From the NCBI GenBank assembly GCA_021741155.1, contig JAIOYP010000043.1, positions 1 through 35,439 of the forward strand: a DNA stretch of 35,439 bases. The letters run 5' to 3'. The position numbers were made by a program, and so were the translations under genes. The notes beneath the pieces are model-generated. The model did not search any database. It was not told where the DNA came from and was given only the letters and a program-made list of their open reading frames with translations. Shown here one piece after another: positions 27,032-34,443 of the stretch (position 1 is the stretch's first letter; every line of letters begins with the position of its first letter). The stretch is from Flavobacteriales bacterium (GTDB lineage Bacteria; Bacteroidota; Bacteroidia; UBA10329).

Positions 27032-27122
27032 TGGTCGATAGTTGATAGTCCATGGTCTACCGTCAGAAGTCGATGGTCAAAGGTTGACGGTGTGTGGTCT
27101 ATGGTCTGTGGTCTGTGGTCTG
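27032..27122. repeat. Heptameric degenerate array (TGGTCTA family), inside the two-component operon
   Basis: Thirteen consecutive 7-bp units on +, including TGGTCGA, TAGTTGA, TAGTCCA, TGGTCTA, CCGTCAG, AAGTCGA, TGGTCAA, CGGTGTG, TGGTCTA and three TGGTCTG in a row. GT at positions 3-4 is kept in every unit. The array fills the gap between the kinase and regulator genes. An inverted copy of the same family lies at 28471-28554. Confidence 0.85.
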
Positions 27123-27135
27123 TCATTTGATCAAC

Positions 27136-28401
27136 TCATTTCAGATTGGGAAGAAAAATGTTAAACGTGCTCCCATTTTCATCGCTCGAAACGCTCACCG
27201 TTCCGTGATGTGCCTGAACAAGTGATTTCACGTAATACAATCCCAAACCAAATCCTTTCACATTATGAATGTTTCCCGTTGGCACGCGGTAAAATTTTTC
27301 AAACACCTGCTTCGTCTGAACCAGATTGATTCCGATTCCGTTGTCTTTTACCGAGATGGTAATTCCATTTTTGGTATCCGTGGTTGAAATGATGATGTGT
27401 GGCGTTTCTGTGCAGTATTTGATGGCGTTGTCAAGCAGATTTCTGATGATGTTGGTGAAGTGCAATTCATCAACTTTCATTTCAGGATTACGGGCATTAA
27501 ATCGCAATTCCAATGTGCCGGCACGCTCATCCAATAGAATTTGAACGCTTGTGGTTGCTTTCTCAATAAGGTGATGAATGTCGCAAGAAACAAGATTCAG
27601 ATCAATTTCATTTGTGTCGAATTGCGCCATCTGAAGCACCTTCTCAACCTGTAGTTTGAGGCGTGAACTTTCGTCTGTTATCATCTGATAATAGCGAGCT
27701 CGTTTTTCGGGGAAATTGTCCAAACTGCCTGAACGCAGCAACTCTGCAGAAGCAGAAATGGTTGAGATAGGCGTTTTGAATTCGTGTGTCATATTATTGA
27801 TGAAATCGTTCTTTATCTCCGATAATCGTTTTTGTTTGAGAATAACCCAAAGTGTGTAAGCAAAGAACACAATCACCACCAAAAGAATGCTAGAACTGAA
27901 CAGCCAGATGCTCATTTGCCCAACGAGGTAACTGTCTTTATCGGGAAAGTAAATGGCAAAATAATGACTGTCGCGATCCCATTTTGGGATGACAGGTCTT
28001 TCGGATGGTATTGTTGCCACCTCCGAAAGGATTACCATTCCACCATAAACCAAGCTGTCGGTAAAACAATCGTAGATGCTGTATTCAAAGTTTACATGAA
28101 AATTCATGCTTCTGAATTCAGCATCCAGTAGACTTTCTAGTAAATAGGGGTGAAGCGTATCGTTTGTGCTGACAATGAAGTAGTTAGAAGCAATTTGTCG
28201 AACGGGAGGCACGTCAGACGAATCCTTATTTAGAATCATAATTTCCTGCGCCACAGACCTAAGTGCTATGTGAACACGGTCGTTGAACTCGCGATCTCGA
28301 AGATCGAAGGCTTTTTCCATCCAGTAGAGTTGCGTAGCAAACAACCCTACGATGGATATGGTTGCCATAGCAATTACGATGCGGATGGTGCGTCTGTTCA
28401 T
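27136..28401 (-). CDS. Membrane sensor histidine kinase
   Basis: The 421-residue product has a first transmembrane helix (~8-27), a periplasmic sensor region (~30-160, no named domain recognised) and a second helix (~163-187). The kinase core has NMTHEFKTPIS with the phospho-accepting His206, the N box NIIRNLLDNAIKY, G1 DNGIGIN, and G2 GFGLGLYYV. It is the first gene of the operon with the response regulator and the DUF5715 protein. It probably phosphorylates the regulator in response to an envelope signal; the signal is unknown. A TACCTTCG element 6 bp before the ATG may be the promoter. Confidence 0.95.
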   Translation of the reverse strand: MNRRTIRIVIAMATISIVGLFATQLYWMEKAFDLRDREFNDRVHIALRSVAQEIMILNKDSSDVPPVRQIASNYFIVSTNDTLHPYLLESLLDAEFRSMNFHVNFEYSIYDCFTDSLVYGGMVILSEVATIPSERPVIPKWDRDSHYFAIYFPDKDSYLVGQMSIWLFSSSILLVVIVFFAYTLWVILKQKRLSEIKNDFINNMTHEFKTPISTISASAELLRSGSLDNFPEKRARYYQMITDESSRLKLQVEKVLQMAQFDTNEIDLNLVSCDIHHLIEKATTSVQILLDERAGTLELRFNARNPEMKVDELHFTNIIRNLLDNAIKYCTETPHIIISTTDTKNGITISVKDNGIGINLVQTKQVFEKFYRVPTGNIHNVKGFGLGLYYVKSLVQAHHGTVSVSSDENGSTFNIFLPNLK

Positions 28402-28407
28402 GAAATG

Positions 28408-28415
28408 CGAAGGTA
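28408..28415 (-). promoter_or_regulatory. TACCTTCG -7-like element before the sensor kinase gene
   Basis: This is one mismatch from TAnnTTTG and lies 6 bp upstream of the ATG at 28401. It is the same octamer as at 22779-22786. No -33 element is visible, so the call is tentative. Confidence 0.3.
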
Positions 28416-28470
28416 ATCAGAGTTTGAATTTTGAGATTAAAGTCATGGGTTATTCCTAGCAAGATTAATA

Positions 28471-28554
28471 GTGGATAGACCACAGGCTACAGACCATAGA
28501 CAACGGACCATAGACGATAGACCATGGTCAATGGACTATCGACCATGGACTGCT
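28471..28554. repeat. Heptameric degenerate array (GACCATA family), inverted relative to 27032-27122
   Basis: Twelve consecutive 7-bp units on +: GTGGATA, GACCACA, GGCTACA, GACCATA, GACAACG, GACCATA, GACGATA, GACCATG, GTCAATG, GACTATC, GACCATG, GACTGCT. The reverse complement of GACCATA is a rotation of the TGGTCTA unit in the other array. The pair therefore flanks the kinase gene in opposite orientations. Confidence 0.85.
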
Positions 28555-28563
28555 TTTGTCTTT

Positions 28564-28579
28564 TGGCACGGCTGTTGGA
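28564..28579 (+). promoter_or_regulatory. Sigma-54-like promoter for the small secreted protein gene
   Basis: TGGCACG, a 4-bp gap and TTGGA give the -24 GG and a -12 pair at the correct 10-bp spacing. The -12 pair is GG where GC is expected. Predicted start is around 28590, 22 bp before the ATG. Confidence 0.35.
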
Positions 28580-28611
28580 AATGGTAATCCAAACCTTTAA
28601 AAAGAAAGATT

Positions 28612-28890
28612 ATGAAAAAGCTAATAGTAGTACTCGCAATGTCAATAGGTGGAACTACAGTTTTTGCGCAGAATGCCGCAACGGAAGTTTCGAAAGTTGA
28701 AACTCAAGCCGTGCCTACAAAAGGCGGAAAGTTGATGAATAAGCTCCAGGTTGCAGAAACTCAATCAGACAGTAAAGTATCCGTGTCAGATAAACAGAAA
28801 TTGGAAGAGAAAAAAGTAACAGTTACAAATGATGCGCTCATGAAAAGTGCAGCAGAACCAAAGGTCATCCGTAAGTCGGAGGAAAAGTAA
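28612..28890 (+). CDS. Small secreted protein of unknown function
   Basis: The 92-residue product has a clear signal peptide (MKKLIVVLAMSIGGTTVFAQ). The mature part is about 72 residues, rich in Lys, Glu, Val, Ser and Thr, with no cysteine, and looks disordered or coiled (VSVSDKQKLEEKKVTVTND). I recognise no family. An A-rich leader (AAAAAGAAAGATT) precedes the ATG. A strong bidirectional terminator follows at 28911-28950. It is adjacent to, and divergent from, the sensor-kinase operon, so it could be a target of that system, but nothing in the sequence proves this. Confidence 0.75.
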   Translation: MKKLIVVLAMSIGGTTVFAQNAATEVSKVETQAVPTKGGKLMNKLQVAETQSDSKVSVSDKQKLEEKKVTVTNDALMKSAAEPKVIRKSEEK

Positions 28891-28910
28891 GACTTACTGA
28901 AGTAGTAAAT

Positions 28911-28950
28911 AAGAAGCGATTGCTGACAATTCAGCAATCGCTTCTTTATT
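28911..28950. terminator. Bidirectional rho-independent terminator
   Basis: A perfect 16-bp stem (AAGAAGCGATTGCTGA / TCAGCAATCGCTTCTT) with a CAAT loop has T-rich sequence on the + side (TATTTT) and on the - side (CTTATTTAC). It terminates the small secreted gene. Before the IS1595 insertion it would have lain just past the stop of the lipoprotein gene now at 30597. Confidence 0.9.
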
Positions 28951-28956
28951 TTAATC
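28949..28956. repeat. Left target-site duplication of the IS1595-type element
   Basis: TTTTAATC, directly before the left inverted repeat; the identical octamer is at 30595-30602. An 8-bp duplication is what the IS1595 family produces. Confidence 0.9.
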
Positions 28957-28979
28957 CGCACGTATCCCTATAAAGGATG
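28957..28979 (+). repeat. Left terminal inverted repeat of the IS1595-type element
   Basis: It begins CGCACGTATCCCTATAA and continues to GGATG. It differs from the reverse complement of the right end at only two positions. Confidence 0.9.
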
Positions 28980-29035
28980 ATTGGCATAGGAGTTGATTAA
29001 AGGGCAGATATATCAACCTTTTTAACCCAACGACC

Positions 29036-29377
29036 ATGACACAAATTAGTTTGATTAAAGCCGTCCGAATTATTTCTAGGAATAGTTCTCTATTCAAAAT
29101 CGGAAAGACAGGACAAACATTAGATAGCCGATTAACACAACATCCAAAGTTTAGCCGAATAGCAGGTTTAACTTGGTCACGAGACCATGTGAAAATCGAG
29201 TTTCTTGAATCATTTCTGAACGGGTATTTCATTCGGAATCCAAAGAATGATAATACCAATGCTGGAAGTGCTGGAATCATGACCATGTCTGGCAAGTATT
29301 GGCTATATGTGGTGTACAATCCAATCATTCCGAAGAAGAAAAAGAAGTTGACCGCGAAGCCAAAGGTTCGGAAGTGA
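29036..29377 (+). CDS. IS passenger gene, possible GIY-YIG-like protein
   Basis: The 113-residue product lies inside the IS1595-type element and starts at the ATG at 29036. The segment SSLFKIGKTGQTLDSRLTQH resembles the second half of a GIY-YIG motif followed by the Arg and His of that nuclease fold. IEFLESFLNGYF could supply the Glu and NTNAGSAG an Asn. A first GIY strand is not obvious, so this is a resemblance only. The C-terminus is highly basic (KKKKKLTAKPKVRK) and could bind nucleic acid. Its 3' end overlaps the convergent 81-residue gene by 53 bp. An alternative is an unrelated conserved hypothetical protein. Confidence 0.6.
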   Translation: MTQISLIKAVRIISRNSSLFKIGKTGQTLDSRLTQHPKFSRIAGLTWSRDHVKIEFLESFLNGYFIRNPKNDNTNAGSAGIMTMSGKYWLYVVYNPIIPKKKKKLTAKPKVRK

Positions 29378-29570
29378 TAATTTCAGTCATTTCATCTGAA
29401 GGGTACAGCCCATCTATCTCTTCATCCCAATAACGGGGAGTACTAATGTGACGGTTTGAAATCCCTGAAATCGTAAAGATTTTAGTGTAATCCGATTCAT
29501 TGTTTTCCAAGACTGCTTTGATTTTATCAAGGCAGTCTTTGTGTTCTTGTATAAGGTCTTGTTTTGACAT
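29325..29570 (-). CDS. IS passenger gene, small acidic protein of unknown function
   Basis: The 81-residue product starts at the ATG at 29570, 11 bp after the transposase stop on the same strand, so it is probably co-transcribed with the transposase. The N-terminus is helical (MSKQDLIQEHKDCLDKIKAVLENNESD), followed by FTISGISNRHISTPRYWDEEIDGLYPSDE. No signal peptide, membrane segment or known domain is seen. The last 18 codons overlap the convergent passenger gene. It may be an accessory or regulatory protein of the element. Confidence 0.6.
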   Translation of the reverse strand: MSKQDLIQEHKDCLDKIKAVLENNESDYTKIFTISGISNRHISTPRYWDEEIDGLYPSDEMTEIITSEPLASRSTSFSSSE

Positions 29571-29581
29571 GATTTTGGTGA

Positions 29582-30532
29582 TTATGAGTAAGCAATTTTC
29601 TTGACCTGTTCAGGACTTATCGCCTTCCAGTACTCTAGTTCATTCTCGTGTTTCAGAGCGTTATCTAGGAACAATTTGAACTCATCACCTTTGAATTTTC
29701 GGTGATTGAATTTCCATTCGTATTCCACCAAATAGAACGGTAAGTACTTTGGACTGATAGACTTATAGTTTCCTTTGATTCCGTTCTTAACGTAACTCCA
29801 GAATCCTTCAATGGTGTTCACGTGAACGATTCCTTTACTGAACGCCTTTGAGTGATTAATTACCATGTGTTCGATGTATTCATCGAAGTGTGAATAGCTT
29901 TTGAACCCGTCCGTAATCAGTAGCGAATTATCCTCCTTTGCATAGGTCTTTAGCATGTGAAGCAGATTCCGTTTGGTCAGTTTTTCAATGACCTTGGTTT
30001 TAACGTCACCGTCACGTTCAACCATTCCAGCGACCGAAACCTTTTTCGTTCCACGACCACGTTTAGCCGAAACCGTTGAAAGGGTTGGGTCGTTGGTTGC
30101 CGTGTTCTTTTTTCGTGCCTTTCCACCGAAATAGGACTCGTCCATTTCAATGATTCCATCGAGCTGCGTGTTATCCTCAAGCATCCCGATACGAATACGC
30201 ATCGCGGTGTAGTATGCCGTCTTATAGGTTACACCCGTATGCCGTTGAATCTCCTTTGCTGCCATGCCGCGCTTTGCGTTCAGAACAAGTGCAATAATTA
30301 CGAACCATTCGGGCAACGGAAGCCGCGTATGCTCAAAAATGGTATCTAAAAGCACCGAGAATGTACGTTTACAACTGCGGCAAGAGTGCCGAAATTGTTC
30401 TCCTTTTGCTGGTTTGGTGTGGTCTGAGCCGCAATAAGTGCATCTTACAACCCCGTTCCACCTTAGTTTTTCGAGATGTTGAATACATTTCTTCTGCGTA
30501 TCGTACTCCTTATGTATCGCTATAATATTCAT
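29582..30532 (-). CDS. IS1595-family (ISXO2-like) transposase
   Basis: The 316-residue product has an N-terminal zinc-ribbon-type region (CTYCG...CRSC) and a helix-turn-helix region (GMAAKEIQRHTGVTYKTAYY). The DDE/DDN catalytic domain shows EMDESYFGGK, LLITDGFKSY and VNTIEGFWSYVKNGIKG. Length and motifs are complete, with no frameshift, so it is probably active. It lies inside well-formed inverted repeats with an 8-bp target duplication. Confidence 0.95.
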   Translation of the reverse strand: MNIIAIHKEYDTQKKCIQHLEKLRWNGVVRCTYCGSDHTKPAKGEQFRHSCRSCKRTFSVLLDTIFEHTRLPLPEWFVIIALVLNAKRGMAAKEIQRHTGVTYKTAYYTAMRIRIGMLEDNTQLDGIIEMDESYFGGKARKKNTATNDPTLSTVSAKRGRGTKKVSVAGMVERDGDVKTKVIEKLTKRNLLHMLKTYAKEDNSLLITDGFKSYSHFDEYIEHMVINHSKAFSKGIVHVNTIEGFWSYVKNGIKGNYKSISPKYLPFYLVEYEWKFNHRKFKGDEFKLFLDNALKHENELEYWKAISPEQVKKIAYS

Positions 30533-30571
30533 CTGTAATTCGTTGAGATTAAATCAGTTCAACTACCTTGC

Positions 30572-30594
30572 CATCCGTTATAGGGAGACGTGCG
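30572..30594 (-). repeat. Right terminal inverted repeat of the IS1595-type element
   Basis: Read on the minus strand it begins CGCACGTCTCCCTATAA. It is the partner of 28957-28979 (21 of 23 matches). Confidence 0.9.
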
Positions 30595-30602
30595 TTTTAA
30601 TC
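30595..30602. repeat. Right target-site duplication, containing the lipoprotein stop codon
   Basis: TTTTAATC is identical to 28949-28956. Positions 30597-30599 (TTA on +) are the TAA stop of the minus-strand lipoprotein gene, so duplication of the target kept that gene's end intact. Confidence 0.9.
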
Positions 30603-31277
30603 CGTTAGCAAGGTTTCGGCTGTAACGGTCTGGTATCTTCCAGTAATAGAACCACCACGGCTTGTTTGCTCGGTTAAAGCAGGCGAGTATCTCAGGTTTA
30701 AGAACAACTGAACCATACCAGAATCAATTTGGCTCAATTGTACCGAATCAAGCGTAAACGTAGTAGCTCCAACAGTATCTAGTCTGAAGTCTCTTCTATC
30801 TGTCTCGCCAACACCATCAATGGTTAGCGTTACATTTTCGCTAGAATCCAATGCAGAGCCATTCCACATGAAATAGGTTACTGAATCAGCAAAATGAAGA
30901 TTTGCGATGGTAGTTGGCAGCGCAATATCTCTGATGTCGATTGTATTTGTGAACGAATTTCCATCAAGGTCAACCCAATGAAAGGTGGCTGTGGATTTAA
31001 ATCCATCGAATTGGTTTTGGTAATAACCGTTTTCGTTGTCCCAATCCATTTCTGTTCCATCTAAAGTGATGGTACTTGGGTCAGACAGCATCAGTTTTGT
31101 GCCGTAGTTGCTACTGAATTTGAAAGTTGCCGTGGCATAGGTTACATTCTCGGTTTGATCGTAGAATAGTTCATATTGCGTAAAGATTTTATCCTGATCG
31201 ATGTTCTTGGATATTTCTTTTTTGCAGCCTGTAGCGGCAAATGTTACCACCAAAAGAATTACTGATATCTGTTTCAC
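30597..31277 (-). CDS. Lipoprotein of unknown function
   Basis: The start is a GTG at 31277, preceded by AAAGAAAGACAA; it gives 226 residues with the lipoprotein signal VKQISVILLVVTFAATGC (Cys18 lipidated, followed by KKEISK). An upstream in-frame TTG at 31328 would bury this signal, and no ATG fits. The mature part is beta-rich with Thr/Asp-rich strands (NVTYATATFKFSSNYGTKLMLSDPSTITLDG...) and no recognised domain. It is probably attached to the outer or inner membrane facing the periplasm. It was separated from its terminator by the IS1595 insertion, so its transcript may now read into the element as antisense to the passenger gene at 29036. Confidence 0.75.
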   Translation of the reverse strand: MKQISVILLVVTFAATGCKKEISKNIDQDKIFTQYELFYDQTENVTYATATFKFSSNYGTKLMLSDPSTITLDGTEMDWDNENGYYQNQFDGFKSTATFHWVDLDGNSFTNTIDIRDIALPTTIANLHFADSVTYFMWNGSALDSSENVTLTIDGVGETDRRDFRLDTVGATTFTLDSVQLSQIDSGMVQLFLNLRYSPALTEQTSRGGSITGRYQTVTAETLLTD

Positions 31278-31386
31278 TTGTCTTTCTTTAATTCGCCTAT
31301 TAAAACGAAGATTAAACTTGAAATGCAAAGTTGTAATTTTTTGGTGAGCAGAATTCTGAATGTAATCTGCTTATGCAGTGCTACTC

Positions 31387-31394
31387 TAAATTTG
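31387..31394 (+). promoter_or_regulatory. TAnnTTTG -7 element upstream of the FG-GAP protein gene
   Basis: TAAATTTG is an exact -7 match on +, in the 224-bp divergent intergenic region. It lies 107 bp before the ATG at 31502, which implies a long leader. No good TTG was found at -33. Confidence 0.4.
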
Positions 31395-31501
31395 TATTGG
31401 CGAGTACATTCTTTCAAAAATGACCAGCTCAATTTTGAGTTCAGCCATTTGAAACTGTACTTTCATCCACCATTCAGAAATTCACCAAACCATCCCATAT
31501 A

Positions 31502-34375
31502 ATGAAGAAAATTTACTTACCCATTTTTACGCTACTTATATGTTGCGTAGCGGCAGGTTCAAGCATTGCGCAAGTATCATTTACCAATCAAGTTTCCAAC
31601 CTCACCGATCCAACGCATTTTAGCGGTGTGGCTGTAACCATCAATGATGTAAACAATGATGGATTGGACGACATCGTGATTCTAGACAATGCGAGAGACC
31701 TAAAGATTGAATTTCAGAAGCTAAATGGCGTTTGGACTTCTTTAGCAGGCGGTGAAATGGACGCTGGAGATGCGTGGGGAATGGCAGTGGGAGATGCTAC
31801 AAACAATGGACATTCGGACGTGTTTTCTGGTCTTTTTGGCGGACAGCCTGATTACGCCAAGGCAAATGCAAATGGCACATCTTACACCATAACTGAGTTG
31901 CCAACATACGGTCTTGCGACACAATGCGTGAATTTGGCCGATATGGATGCTGATGGCGATCTTGATTTTTACTCCTGCGGAGATACGGGTCCGGGCGGTA
32001 TTTGGGAGAATGATGGCAGTGGAAGTTTTACCTATTCTGGAGACGACATCATTCCGATGACACCAACAAATAACCCAGGATGGGGAGCTTGGGATGGCTC
32101 AGGAAACTATGGTTCAACCTTCACAGATTACGATCTTGATGGTGACCTCGATTTTTACATCACGCATTGCCGTCAGTCTGTCAACAATTCAAGTGATCCG
32201 AGAAGGATTAACCAGATGTTTATCAATGACGGAAACGGAAACTATGCAGAGGATTTTACCAATGTGAATCAGCTCAGAATTGGTGCTCAATCTTGGACAA
32301 CAGATTTTCAAGATTTTGACAATGATGGTGACTTTGATGCCTACATGACCAATCATGATATGAACGACATGCTATTGGAGAACGTAAATGGAGTTTTTAC
32401 AGACATCTACAACGGTAGCGGACTTACTGATGATGTGAGCACCCCAATTCAAGCATTGATGAGAGACTTTGATAACGACATGTATGTTGATATCATCATA
32501 ACTGGCTCAGGAAACACTACTTACGCTTATTACAAGAACAATGGAGATAAGACATTTACTAGAGTACCTGGAATATTGGGTAACGGCATTTACAGTCTAG
32601 CGGTGGGAGATTTGAACCACGATGGTTTCTTGGATATTTACGGTAGCTACGCAACTATCTACACCAATCCATCAACTACCCCAGATGCCGTTTGGATTAA
32701 TGATGGAAACGACAACAATTGGTTAGCTGTTGATTTGGAAGGAACAATTTCTAACCGTAGCGCCATTGGTGCGGTAGTGAGAATGTATGGCTCTTGGGGA
32801 ATGCAAGTGCGTGAGGTTCGTTCGGGAGAAAGCTATGGTATCTGTAACTCACTTACCTCTTATTTCGGATTGGCTCAAAACACAGAGATTGACAGCGTGG
32901 TGGTTGATTGGCCATCTTCAGGAATTCATCAAGTAATTCAGAATCCTGCTCCAAACCAATTTCTTACCATTATTGAAAACCAATGTGTGGCGCCACAAGC
33001 GTTTATTACCTCAAACGGGCCTACAGTTCTTTGTGCAGGACAAACGTTGGATTTGATGGCAACTGCAGGAAGCGGATACACTTATGAGTGGTCAACTGGC
33101 GCTCAAACACAGCAAATCAACATCAACTCAACAGGAACCTACTTGGTTCGTATTACTGATCCAAACGGAGGCGCTGGATGTTCTTCCGTTTCTGCGGCTG
33201 TACTTGTAGAAGTTTCTCCAGATGAAACGCCCGAAGTTGCCGTATCTGGCGATTTAACCTTTTGCCAAGGAAGCAGCGTAACGCTTACTTCAACATCAGC
33301 AACCTCTTATTTGTGGTCAAATGGATTGGGAACTAACCAAACAGCAGAGGTAACAGAAGATGGCACCTACTCGGTAACAATTGAAGGAGCGTGTGGCGAT
33401 TTTACTTCTGCTTCTGTAGTTGTTGATGTGCTAGAAGCACCAGCTCCAACAGCAAGCGATGTGCTCATTCCTGGACCAGCAGCAGTTAATCTTACCGCTT
33501 CTGGACTCGGAACAGAATTCAATTGGTATGATGCTGCATTAGGAGTTACACCAGTAGCAACAGGAGCTAGCTACACTACTCCAGTCGTATCCGTAAGTCC
33601 AACATCCTTTTGGGTAGAAGAGGTTAATACGTACGGAGGTGGTATCGGATTTGGCGGCAAGACCGATTGGTCTGTATCAGGAGGAACGTACCACAACTCT
33701 ACAGGATTCTATTTGATTTTTGATGTGTTGGAGAACATGGCGTTGAAGTCAGTAAAGGTTTACACCGAAACTGCTGGCGACAGAACTGTTTACATTGAAA
33801 ATGCCAGCGGAACCGATATGGTTACTCAAACGTTTACCATTCCAGCAGGCGAATCAAGAATCAACTTCACCGATTGGAATTTGACTCCTGGTACGGGTTA
33901 CCGCTTCAGAGTGCTCGACAATAACCACGGTCTTTGGAGAGATGACAACGGTGGAGAAGTAAACTTCCCGTATGATGTGGATGGTCTTGCTACCATTACA
34001 GGTGCCAATACAGGTAATCCAACGTTCTACTATTACTTCTTTGATTGGGAAGTAGAAGCAGATGGATTTGAGTGCATTAGTGAACGTACCGAAGTGGTTG
34101 TAACCATCGGAACGGTAGGAGTAGAGGAAGGAGAATTGGTAGATGTAGAAGTTTATCCAAATCCTACAAGTGCCATTCTTAACGTAACCATTCCAGTTTC
34201 TGTAGAAGGAACGGTTGAACTGAGAATGATGGATGTGGCAGGTAATCTTGTATTTACAAGAACGGTTGCAGCAGGAACCAATCGTATGGATGTTTCAACC
34301 CTTTCTAAAGGTGTTTACGTGCTTGATATGAAGACCGAATCTGGCATATTTACCAGAAGAGTGATTGTAGATTAA
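31502..34375 (+). CDS. Large FG-GAP/VCBS, ASPIC/UnbV and Ig-repeat secreted protein with T9SS sorting domain
   Basis: The 957-residue product has a signal peptide (MKKIYLPIFTLLICCVAAGSSIAQ). At least six calcium-binding FG-GAP/VCBS loops lie in the first ~400 residues (DVNNDGLDD, DMDADGDLDF, DYDLDGDLDF, DFDNDGDFDA, DFDNDMYVD, DLNHDGFLD), suggesting a beta-propeller. An ASPIC/UnbV domain follows (~415-490: GAVVRMYGSWGMQVREVRSG...YFGLAQNTEIDSVVVDWP). Two Ig/PKD-like domains (~500-640) and a carbohydrate-binding-like beta domain (~700-860) come next. The T9SS type A sorting domain is at ~885-957 (VEVYPNPTSAILNVTI...LSKGVYVLDM). It is probably cell-surface or secreted and adhesive or binding; no catalytic residues are seen. 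A strong terminator follows. Confidence 0.93.
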   Translation: MKKIYLPIFTLLICCVAAGSSIAQVSFTNQVSNLTDPTHFSGVAVTINDVNNDGLDDIVILDNARDLKIEFQKLNGVWTSLAGGEMDAGDAWGMAVGDATNNGHSDVFSGLFGGQPDYAKANANGTSYTITELPTYGLATQCVNLADMDADGDLDFYSCGDTGPGGIWENDGSGSFTYSGDDIIPMTPTNNPGWGAWDGSGNYGSTFTDYDLDGDLDFYITHCRQSVNNSSDPRRINQMFINDGNGNYAEDFTNVNQLRIGAQSWTTDFQDFDNDGDFDAYMTNHDMNDMLLENVNGVFTDIYNGSGLTDDVSTPIQALMRDFDNDMYVDIIITGSGNTTYAYYKNNGDKTFTRVPGILGNGIYSLAVGDLNHDGFLDIYGSYATIYTNPSTTPDAVWINDGNDNNWLAVDLEGTISNRSAIGAVVRMYGSWGMQVREVRSGESYGICNSLTSYFGLAQNTEIDSVVVDWPSSGIHQVIQNPAPNQFLTIIENQCVAPQAFITSNGPTVLCAGQTLDLMATAGSGYTYEWSTGAQTQQININSTGTYLVRITDPNGGAGCSSVSAAVLVEVSPDETPEVAVSGDLTFCQGSSVTLTSTSATSYLWSNGLGTNQTAEVTEDGTYSVTIEGACGDFTSASVVVDVLEAPAPTASDVLIPGPAAVNLTASGLGTEFNWYDAALGVTPVATGASYTTPVVSVSPTSFWVEEVNTYGGGIGFGGKTDWSVSGGTYHNSTGFYLIFDVLENMALKSVKVYTETAGDRTVYIENASGTDMVTQTFTIPAGESRINFTDWNLTPGTGYRFRVLDNNHGLWRDDNGGEVNFPYDVDGLATITGANTGNPTFYYYFFDWEVEADGFECISERTEVVVTIGTVGVEEGELVDVEVYPNPTSAILNVTIPVSVEGTVELRMMDVAGNLVFTRTVAAGTNRMDVSTLSKGVYVLDMKTESGIFTRRVIVD

Positions 34376-34396
34376 GCGGTAGCTGTATTCGAATTT

Positions 34397-34435
34397 AAAA
34401 AGCCTAACGGGTCTCGTACCTGTTAGGCTTTTTTT
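34397..34435 (+). terminator. Rho-independent terminator after the FG-GAP protein gene
   Basis: AAAAAGCCTAACGGGT pairs with ACCTGTTAGGCTTTTT (one G.U) around a CTCGT loop and runs into a T7 tract. Confidence 0.92.
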
Positions 34436-34443
34436 GTAGGCGT

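Larger units (their letters stand above)
28957..30594 (-). mobile_element. Complete IS1595-family insertion sequence with two passenger genes
   Basis: The terminal inverted repeats are at 28957-28979 and 30572-30594, match at 21 of 23 bp and both begin CGCACGT at the outer ends. They are flanked by the 8-bp duplication TTTTAATC. The 1638-bp element carries an apparently intact DDE transposase (30532-29582), an 81-residue gene behind it, and a convergent 113-residue gene at the left end. IS1595 elements with passenger genes are known, but I do not recognise these two. The intact frame and identical target duplications suggest a recent insertion. Confidence 0.93.

Noticed and set aside
27032..28554. 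Invertible switch for the sensor kinase by recombination between the heptamer arrays
   Set aside because: The longest exact inverted match I find is about 13 bp and no invertase gene is near. Kept only as a possibility within the repeat finding.
31278..31328. TTG start for the lipoprotein at 31328
   Set aside because: It adds 17 basic residues before the lipoprotein signal. The GTG at 31277 has an AG-rich leader and gives a normal signal length.
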